In this document: one piece after another, positions 1 through 4,519 of the stretch
Layout of the letters: every line of letters begins with the position of its first letter
Numbering within the stretch: position 1 is the first letter of the stretch
Source of the DNA: Calditrichaceae bacterium
GTDB taxonomy: Bacteria; Calditrichota; Calditrichia; Calditrichales; Calditrichaceae
NCBI GenBank assembly: GCA_024763405.1
Contig: JANTFQ010000115.1
Location: 1 to 7,266 of the forward strand
DNA: 7,266 nt
Direction of reading: 5' to 3'
Program-made: the position numbers and the translations under genes
Notes under the pieces: model-generated
What the model was told of the DNA's origin: nothing
What the model saw: the letters and a program-made list of their open reading frames with translations, nothing else
Database searches by the model: none

Positions 1-260
1 GCTGAGCGGTCGGTGGAACCATCATTCAGAATAAATACATCGTATAAATCCGCCGGGTAGTTATGGCCGGACAAAGAGTGCAGACAGGCAGCGATGGATT
101 CCTGTTCGTTGCGCATGGCGATTAGTACCGCCGTTTTAGGCAGGGTTTGCGGCTCGGATTTTGATGGATGCGTTTGACTGAGCAGATACATAGAGGTAAA
201 GAAATAAATGGTCCCCAGTAAAACGGAGAGGAATTCAATCGTAAAAAAATCTCCGTTCAT
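1..260 (-). CDS. Family 2 glycosyltransferase, N-terminal part (runs off left edge)
   Basis: Only the first 86 residues are in the window. They begin with a hydrophobic segment (about residues 8-26, FLSVLLGTIYFFTSMYLL) that looks like a membrane anchor. A GT-A type start follows: TAVLIAMRNEQESIAACLHSL, then the nucleotide-sugar binding signature LNDGSTDRS at the window edge. This is the classic opening of GT2 enzymes, which transfer a sugar from a nucleotide-sugar donor, here with the catalytic domain on the cytoplasmic face. The start ATG (258-260) overlaps the TGA of the upstream glycosyltransferase in an ATGA, so the two genes are probably cotranscribed and translationally coupled. The anchor plus signature order matches the upstream gene, which suggests related enzymes acting on the same glycan. 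The acceptor, product and C-terminus cannot be judged from this fragment. Confidence 0.85.
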   Translation of the reverse strand, partial: MNGDFFTIEFLSVLLGTIYFFTSMYLLSQTHPSKSEPQTLPKTAVLIAMRNEQESIAACLHSLSGHNYPADLYDVFILNDGSTDRS

Positions 261-1420
261 AGCGTACTTCCGTTTTTCTTTTGAATACCCGGTTCCGCTG
301 TTTTTTCGGCCCATTTGAAAAAATCAAATTGCCCCAGAAAACCGAACACGACGATGTAGGGAATATGAAAAAGCGCGGCGAATAAAAAGACCTTCATATT
401 TCGTAAATCGGAAAGGGTCTTAGCGGCTTTATACATAAAGAAAAACTCTGCGGCCCATTTTACGGCCAAAACCATTAGAAATAGAATAAGATATTCACGA
501 TTGAACCAGACCGTGAAGGATAGAATGAACAGTAGCAAATTATAGATGAAATAAGTCAGCAGGGCAACGGTCACCTTTATGGGATATTTAAAACCTTTGC
601 TGGCATAACGCATCCGCTGATGAATAAATTTTGACCAAAGCCGGGGTGGATTATTGAAAACCTGGGCTCCGGCGTCATTGGCATAGGCAATACGATATTT
701 CTTTTGCTCCCGTACCCGGGTTAGAAACAGATCATCATCTCCGGAGATCTGATTTTTATACTCTCCAAAGCCATCGATGGCAAGGTACATACTTTTGCGG
801 TAAGCCATATTGGTACCTACGCAGGTTACAGGGAAGCCAAGACCGCTGGTTGCGGCCGCTACAGAGGCGTGGGATAAATATTCTAAGGCTAATATTTTTT
901 TAGTAAAATGAGTCGCCGGTTTTACGGTGTAGGGGGCATATCCAATAACCATACTAATATCCGATTCAAAAAAAGAAACCATCGTTTTGGCCCAGTTAGG
1001 TCCCGGCCGGCCATCGGCGTCGGTAAATAAAAGGATTTCATTGCGCGCCTCTTTAATAGCGGTGTCGATGGCCCTTTTTTTCGGAGCAAAATCCGGCAGA
1101 CGGTCGGAAATAGTGATTGTCCTAAAGCGCGTGTCTTCGGTACAGGCCTGCTGCATTATGTTTTCAGTGCTGTCATCGGATCGATCGTTTACCAAAATAA
1201 ATTCTATTTTGTCGGTGGGATAAAGCTGGGCCTTTAAATGCGAAATGCAGGCGGGCAGATTGCGTTCTTCGTTGTGGGCGCAGACAATCACCGTAAGCGG
1301 CGGCTGTTCTTTACTGCGTTTTTGTAGTTTAAGGCGCTTTAATCCACCGAGGAGATAAAATAGCACACCCGCGTAAATGAGCGTGAAGGTGATTAAAAAA
1401 GTGGAAATAAGCAGCAGCAT
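257..1420 (-). CDS. Membrane-anchored family 2 glycosyltransferase
   Basis: A complete 387-residue processive-type GT2 protein. One N-terminal membrane helix (about 3-25) is followed by a GT-A domain. The domain shows CAHNEE (47-52), NDRSDDST (78-85, nucleotide binding), the metal-binding DAD (134-136), SGDDD (226-230, position of the catalytic base) and QRMRY (268-272), a variant of the QxxRW signature of cellulose/hyaluronan/poly-GlcNAc synthase relatives. About three more hydrophobic helices follow (roughly 283-304, 309-329, 344-363). This layout fits an inner-membrane enzyme that makes or extends an envelope or exported glycan from a nucleotide sugar; donor and product cannot be read from sequence. 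It is the first gene of a pair and overlaps the next glycosyltransferase by 4 nt. The ATG at 1418-1420 is chosen because it places the first helix at the N-terminus. Its ribosome site is weak (AGGA about 13 nt upstream). Family call firm, substrate unknown. Confidence 0.92.
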   Translation of the reverse strand: MLLLISTFLITFTLIYAGVLFYLLGGLKRLKLQKRSKEQPPLTVIVCAHNEERNLPACISHLKAQLYPTDKIEFILVNDRSDDSTENIMQQACTEDTRFRTITISDRLPDFAPKKRAIDTAIKEARNEILLFTDADGRPGPNWAKTMVSFFESDISMVIGYAPYTVKPATHFTKKILALEYLSHASVAAATSGLGFPVTCVGTNMAYRKSMYLAIDGFGEYKNQISGDDDLFLTRVREQKKYRIAYANDAGAQVFNNPPRLWSKFIHQRMRYASKGFKYPIKVTVALLTYFIYNLLLFILSFTVWFNREYLILFLMVLAVKWAAEFFFMYKAAKTLSDLRNMKVFLFAALFHIPYIVVFGFLGQFDFFKWAEKTAEPGIQKKNGSTL

Positions 1421-1452
1421 GTTTGAATTCGAATCCTAAAATTTAACAGCAA

Positions 1453-1483
1453 CAAATTTAAACGCAGAAGCAATAAATTCAAA
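1453..1483 (-). promoter_or_regulatory. Bacteroidota-type promoter of the glycosyltransferase pair
   Basis: Read on the minus strand, TTTG (1483-1480) is followed after exactly 19 nt by TAAATTTG (1460-1453). This matches the TTTG / TAnnTTTG promoter known for the housekeeping sigma factor of Bacteroidota, including the usual 19-21 nt spacing. The -7 box lies 32 nt before the glycosyltransferase start codon, giving a short leader. Both boxes are A/T-rich in an A/T-rich region, so a chance match is possible, but the position is what an operon promoter needs. Confidence 0.45.
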
Positions 1484-1506
1484 AACTAAATAAAGCCTAC
1501 TTAAAC

Positions 1507-1634
1507 TGAGCAATTCTGCGATTGTCATCGCGAGGAACGTTAGTGACGTGGCGATCTCGGGAAGATTATTTCTTCCCGATGCTCGGGAACCACAATGAAA
1601 TTGATTTTTTTGGGATTGCTTAAACAATCGCTCA
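1507..1634. repeat. Palindromic dispersed intergenic repeat (small hairpin element)
   Basis: The core spans 1518-1631 and is bounded by perfect 8-bp inverted ends, gcgattgt (1518-1525) and acaatcgc (1624-1631). An outer pair, tgagc (1507-1511) / gctca (1630-1634), overlaps the right end. Inside is a strong hairpin at 1557-1579. The wording of the left arm (gtcatcgcgaggaacg, gtgacgtggcgatctcggg) and of the right half (gctcgggaaccacaatgaa, tttttttgggattgct) resembles, from memory, a repeat found in many copies between genes in diverse bacterial genomes; its arms read 'cattgcgaggaacgaagtgacg' in spirit. In such repeats the right arm usually mirrors the left over a longer stretch. Here the right end is short, so this copy may be decayed. 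It encodes no protein: a 63-residue minus-strand reading frame across it is an artefact of the repeat. Confidence 0.65.
1557..1579. repeat. Perfect 9-bp stem-loop inside the repeat element
   Basis: tcgggaaga (1557-1565) pairs perfectly with tcttcccga (1571-1579) around the 5-nt loop ttatt. It is the strongest fold inside the 1507-1634 element. There is no T-run immediately after it on either strand, so it is not a standard terminator, although it lies between divergent genes and could form in RNA from either side. Confidence 0.7.
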
Positions 1635-1794
1635 AATTAGGCTCCGAAAAAGGATTCTTCTATTTTTTGCTTTCTGTAATTCACAGGTGTGGCGCGCTAT
1701 TTCATTTTTATTTTTACTCTGGGATAATTTTAAGCGGAATTTTTAGATCGTATTTTGCGTCATAAAATGGAAAAAGGTGATAATTAATTAATAA
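1635..1794 (+). promoter_or_regulatory. A/T-rich leader of the YyaL-like gene; promoter not resolved
   Basis: This 160-nt stretch must carry the plus-strand promoter unless transcription starts inside the repeat. Candidates are weak: GATAAT at 1723-1728 without a good -35, and TATTTTG at 1751-1757, one T short of TAnnTTTG and lacking a clear upstream TTTG. A ribosome site AGGTGA (1775-1780) sits 14 nt before the ATG at 1795, longer than usual. No gene is seen here. Confidence 0.3.
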
Positions 1795-3945
1795 ATGAAT
1801 ACACTGCTTTCCAAGACACTATTTTATTTATTGCTTCTGTCAGTGATAACGGCCTGCGCTTCTGACCAGCACAATACATCCGGGAAACAAACTATGCATA
1901 AATACACCAATCATTTAATTTCTGAAACAAGCCCCTATCTCTTGCAGCACGCACACAATCCGGTGGACTGGTATCCCTGGGGCGAAGAGGCGTTTCGCAG
2001 GGCCAGGGAAGAAAATAAACCCATTTTTCTTAGTATCGGCTATTCGGCCTGCCATTGGTGCCACGTGATGGAGGAGGAATCTTTTGAAAATGAAGAGACA
2101 GCCGCTTTAATGAATAAACTGTTTATCAATATAAAAGTGGATAGGGAAGAACGTCCGGATGTCGATCAGGTCTATATGAAATTTGTACAATTTTCCACCG
2201 GCAGCGGCGGCTGGCCCATGTCGGTTTTCCTGACGCCCGACAAAAAACCCTTTTATGGCGGCACCTATTTCCCGCCGGAAGATCGCTATGGCCGTCCGGG
2301 ATTTCAAAAATTACTGCAGATGGTTTCAGATTACTATCATAATCAAAAAGACCAGCTGCAGAAAAATTTAAAACAGGTCGAGCAGGCCTTTCAAACCGAA
2401 CTGGCCGAGGGAAGCGCTTCCGAAATACCGACCCGTGCGGATTTTAACTCGGCGGCTGAACAGCTTACCCGTTTTTATGAACCGGAATTCGGCGGTATCG
2501 GCAATGCACCTAAGTTTCCGGCGGTGCAGGCGCTGACCCTGTTTTTACGGGCCTATAAAAACACCGGTCAGCAGCACTATTTGGATATGGTGGAATTTTC
2601 CCTGGAAAATATGGCGCAGGGTGGAATTTACGATCAGCTCGGCGGCGGCTTTGCCCGCTATTCGGTAGACAAAGAGTGGTTTGCACCCCATTTTGAAAAA
2701 ATGCTTTACGACAATGCCCAGTTGGCGAACCTATATCTCGACACCTATCTGATCACGAAAAATGATTTTTATCTGACTATTTCCAATGAAATACTGGCAT
2801 TTGTCCGCAGCGAAATGTCCTCGGAGGAGGGCGGCTTTTACAGCAGTTTCGACGCCGACAGCGAGGGGGAAGAAGGGCTCTTTTATTTATGGACAAAAGA
2901 GGAAATATACAATCTTCTTGATGATAAATCCGCCGCTCTTTTCTGCCGCCGTTTCGATGTGCGCAAAGAAGGCAATTTTGAACAAAAAAATATTCTGCAC
3001 ATTTCGGTACCTGTTAAAGAACTGGTTACGGAGTTTAATCTGTCGGAACAGGAAATAAAGTCCCGGATACAACAGGCAAAAACTGTTCTGCTCAAAGAGC
3101 GGGCTAAACGCATTCCGCCCCATCTCGATAAAAAAATAATCACCGCCTGGAATGGTTTGATGTTGTCGGCTTTTGCCCGCAATTATCAGGTAACGGGAAA
3201 GAAAGACGATAAAATAATAATTGAAAAAAATGCTACATTCCTTCAGGAAAAGCTAATCCGTGGCGGCGAACTGCTGCATACCTACAAAGACAGGCAAGCC
3301 AAATTCACCGCCTATCTTGATGACTACGCGGCCCTTATTCAGGGACTGCTGGACGCGTACGAAGCGGTTTTTAAATCGGAATATTTACGGTTGTCAAAAA
3401 TACTGGTAAAACAGGTCAACAAACAGTTTTGGGATTCCGTAAACGGGGGATATTTCTTTACTTCTTCAAAACAGGAACAGCTCATCCAGCGCATGAAAGA
3501 CGACAGCGATCAGTCTATCCCCTCGGGCACCGGTATTATGGCGTTGAACCTGCTGCGTCTGTTTTCACTCACCGAAGAAACAGGACTGCTGAAAAAAGCA
3601 GAGCAAATTTTTAGTAAATACGGCTCAAATTATGTATCTAACCCATATGGATATGCCAGCCATTTAAATGCGCTGGATTTTTATCTGGCCAAGCCAAAAG
3701 AGATTGTTATTGTCCTGCCCCAGGGTGAAAGTGCCGACACATTACTGCAAACTGTTCAGCACCAGTTTTTACCCAATAAAGTGGTCGTTTTACAATCGTA
3801 CGGTGATAAAGAATCGCCGGTAAACGCTTCTATTCTGCAGGGCAGAGAAGCGCAAAACGGAATGCCTACAGCCTATGTATGTTATAATTTCAGTTGCAGC
3901 CTACCGGTAACGACTGCGCAGGATTTACTAAAATTGCTGCGTTAG
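1795..3945 (+). CDS. YyaL/SPATA20-family (COG1331, DUF255) thioredoxin-like lipoprotein
   Basis: A 716-residue protein of the family that joins a thioredoxin-like domain to an (alpha/alpha)6 barrel resembling N-acylglucosamine epimerases and six-hairpin glycosidases. The enzymatic role of the family is unsettled. Residues 1-21 form a lipoprotein signal (hydrophobic LLSKTLFYLLLLSV, lipobox ITAC, lipidated Cys21, +2 Ala), implying export and membrane anchoring. The thioredoxin-like part shows SPYLLQHAHNPVDWYPWGEEAF (46-67), SACHWCH with the CxxC at Cys86/Cys89, KVDREERPD (114-122) and GGWPM (138-142), whose proline occupies the thioredoxin cis-Pro position. The barrel carries FGGIGNAPKFP (232-242), YDQLGGGFARYSVD (279-292), HFEKMLYDNAQL (299-310), DADSEGEEG (353-361) and TAWNGLM (450-456), all family signatures. 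Length is close to bacterial relatives (about 680-700) plus the signal. The ATG at 1795 is needed for the signal; an in-frame ATG at 1894 (Met34) is where cytosolic relatives would begin. It appears monocistronic. Confidence 0.93.
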   Translation: MNTLLSKTLFYLLLLSVITACASDQHNTSGKQTMHKYTNHLISETSPYLLQHAHNPVDWYPWGEEAFRRAREENKPIFLSIGYSACHWCHVMEEESFENEETAALMNKLFINIKVDREERPDVDQVYMKFVQFSTGSGGWPMSVFLTPDKKPFYGGTYFPPEDRYGRPGFQKLLQMVSDYYHNQKDQLQKNLKQVEQAFQTELAEGSASEIPTRADFNSAAEQLTRFYEPEFGGIGNAPKFPAVQALTLFLRAYKNTGQQHYLDMVEFSLENMAQGGIYDQLGGGFARYSVDKEWFAPHFEKMLYDNAQLANLYLDTYLITKNDFYLTISNEILAFVRSEMSSEEGGFYSSFDADSEGEEGLFYLWTKEEIYNLLDDKSAALFCRRFDVRKEGNFEQKNILHISVPVKELVTEFNLSEQEIKSRIQQAKTVLLKERAKRIPPHLDKKIITAWNGLMLSAFARNYQVTGKKDDKIIIEKNATFLQEKLIRGGELLHTYKDRQAKFTAYLDDYAALIQGLLDAYEAVFKSEYLRLSKILVKQVNKQFWDSVNGGYFFTSSKQEQLIQRMKDDSDQSIPSGTGIMALNLLRLFSLTEETGLLKKAEQIFSKYGSNYVSNPYGYASHLNALDFYLAKPKEIVIVLPQGESADTLLQTVQHQFLPNKVVVLQSYGDKESPVNASILQGREAQNGMPTAYVCYNFSCSLPVTTAQDLLKLLR
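1882..1896 (+). promoter_or_regulatory. Possible internal ribosome site and start codon (Met34)
   Basis: GGGA (1882-1885) lies 8 nt before an in-frame ATG (1894-1896). Starting here would remove the lipoprotein signal and give a protein beginning MHKYTNHLISETSPYLLQH, close to how cytosolic YyaL relatives begin. The ribosome site is short and the upstream ATG produces a convincing lipobox, so this is an alternative, not the preferred start. Confidence 0.25.
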
Positions 3946-4056
3946 AATTCAGCATTTTACTGAACACCCGGTACCCGTTTTATGCCCTCGTTACAAGTTA
4001 CAATGGGCAAACAAATATGAAGTAGTATCTGCGCTAATGTATGTCCTTCCGAATTT

Positions 4057-4068
4057 CCGCTTAAGCGG
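4057..4068. repeat. 12-bp perfect palindrome CCGCTTAAGCGG
   Basis: A self-complementary dodecamer. It is the first of the inverted repeats downstream of the YyaL-like gene, 111 nt after its stop codon. No T-run follows, so it is not a standard terminator. It could be a protein-binding site or the remnant of a dispersed repeat. Confidence 0.5.
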
Positions 4069-4088
4069 GATGAAGAATCTTTTATTTC

Positions 4089-4111
4089 CCGGGGAAAAGA
4101 TTTTTCCCCGG
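4089..4111. repeat. 10-bp stem-loop, ccggggaaaa / ttttccccgg
   Basis: Perfectly paired arms at 4089-4098 and 4102-4111 around the 3-nt loop gat. The right arm is also the beginning of the 25-nt direct repeat that recurs at 4273. It may terminate or stabilise the upstream transcript, but lacks a T-tract after the stem. Confidence 0.65.
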
Positions 4112-4126
4112 CAGAGCCCCCTCCAA
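4102..4126 (+). repeat. 25-nt direct repeat, copy 1
   Basis: Begins ttttccccggcagagc and ends ccctccaa. It matches the copy at 4273-4297 in 24 of 25 positions; the only difference is C here versus T there, in the run after cagagc. The two copies are 171 nt apart and each is followed by a different hairpin, as if the unit were a joining sequence between inserted repeat blocks. Confidence 0.75.
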
Positions 4127-4148
4127 CCTCCCCCGCCAGCGGAGGAGG
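4127..4148. repeat. Stem-loop with cctcc / ggagg outer arms
   Basis: The arms cctcc (4127-4131) and ggagg (4144-4148) pair. After one C-A mismatch, ccgc (4133-4136) and gcgg (4139-4142) pair, with the innermost bases opening as the loop. It lies directly after copy 1 of the direct repeat and forms part of the same G/C-rich block. Confidence 0.55.
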
Positions 4149-4176
4149 CCAGGTATTGGGAGTAGCAATTTTTTAG

Positions 4177-4199
4177 CCCTCCCCAAAATTTGGGGAGGG
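4177..4199. repeat. 23-nt near-perfect palindrome, ccctccccaaa / tttggggaggg
   Basis: Two 11-nt arms (4177-4187 and 4189-4199) are exact reverse complements around a single A. In RNA the innermost A/T pairs would open to make a loop. It is followed by tctgggtgggg. The wording resembles, from memory, repeats scattered between genes in Bacteroidota and relatives. Confidence 0.65.
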
Positions 4200-4272
4200 T
4201 CTGGGTGGGGATATTGCCTTTTCCTTATGTCGTGGTGTGAAACGAAGAAAACATCATTTTGGATGTATGTAA

Positions 4273-4297
4273 TTTTCCCCGGCAGAGCTCCCTCCAA
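4273..4297 (+). repeat. 25-nt direct repeat, copy 2
   Basis: Second copy of the unit at 4102-4126, with one substitution (cagagct instead of cagagcc). Its last bases run into the terminator-like hairpin at 4296-4319, so the repeat and the hairpin may be parts of one larger element. Confidence 0.75.
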
Positions 4298-4321
4298 ATC
4301 GGAGGCCTGTCTCCGATTTTT
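4296..4321 (+). terminator. Terminator-like hairpin with T-run
   Basis: aaatcggag (4296-4304) pairs with ctccgattt (4311-4319) around the loop gcctgt, and the T-run at 4317-4321 continues as ctt. This has the form of an intrinsic terminator on the plus strand, 350 nt after the YyaL-like stop codon, and would separate that gene from the one at 4520. A competing 5-bp hairpin, cctcc (4291-4295) / ggagg (4301-4305), uses the same left arm. The distance from the gene and its place in a repeat cluster lower confidence. Confidence 0.45.
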
Positions 4322-4358
4322 CTTCACGATATTTCCCCCAAATCGGTTCATTCCTTTT

Positions 4359-4373
4359 ACAAATTAAATTTGT
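4359..4373. promoter_or_regulatory. 15-nt A/T-rich palindrome overlapping a TAAATTTG box
   Basis: acaaatt and aatttgt are exact inverted arms around a central A. The right half contains TAAATTTG (4365-4372), identical to the -7 box proposed for the glycosyltransferase pair. No TTTG lies 19-21 nt upstream on the plus strand, so the promoter reading is weak. A palindrome on top of a promoter element would suit an operator for a dimeric regulator, but such short A/T palindromes also arise by chance. Confidence 0.25.
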
Positions 4374-4506
4374 TTCCAATCACAGCATTTTATATTAAGA
4401 AGTACCATTTTAATTTCAGCCTGCGGCTCAAAACAAAAAGCTTAATATTCTTAGGATTTTGCCGAAGGTTAGCTTACATTCGTTTTAAAAAATCTTGCCC
4501 TTAAAC

Positions 4507-4512
4507 GGAGGA
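4507..4512 (+). promoter_or_regulatory. Strong Shine-Dalgarno site GGAGGA
   Basis: GGAGGA lies 7 nt before the ATG at 4520, ideal spacing. It fixes the start of the large secreted protein, and is the best ribosome site in the window. Confidence 0.85.
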
Positions 4513-4519
4513 AATCAAT

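Larger units (their letters stand above)
3946..4519. other. 574-nt intergenic region with a cluster of small palindromic repeats
   Basis: No protein-coding gene is supported here. Positions 3946-4056 hold nothing clear beyond a tandem gttacaa pair. Positions 4057-4346 hold five stem-loops, a 25-nt direct repeat and a repeated ccaaatcgg (4294-4302, 4338-4346), all G/C-rich blocks in an otherwise A/T-rich spacer. Positions 4347-4506 are A/T-rich and hold a 15-nt palindrome and probably the promoter of the downstream gene. An 89-residue minus-strand frame and an 81-residue plus-strand frame crossing the region are repeat-derived and show no protein-like composition. Confidence 0.7.

Noticed and set aside
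1436..1627. 63-residue minus-strand reading frame
   Set aside because: It lies inside the palindromic repeat; its SLTFLAMTI wording is what such repeats give when translated, and it has no ribosome site.
4089..4111. Intrinsic terminator of the YyaL-like gene
   Set aside because: The stem is strong but no T-run follows it on the plus strand; the hairpin at 4296-4319 is the better candidate.
4057..4346. CRISPR array
   Set aside because: Only two copies of the 25-nt unit exist, 171 nt apart, with hairpins rather than regular spacers between them, and no cas gene is nearby.
4082..4351. 89-residue minus-strand reading frame containing EGALPGK twice
   Set aside because: The repeated peptide simply reflects the 25-nt direct repeat; composition is not protein-like.
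4259..4504. 81-residue plus-strand reading frame before the secreted protein gene
   Set aside because: It starts in the repeat cluster, crosses the terminator-like hairpin, has no ribosome site and no recognisable domain.
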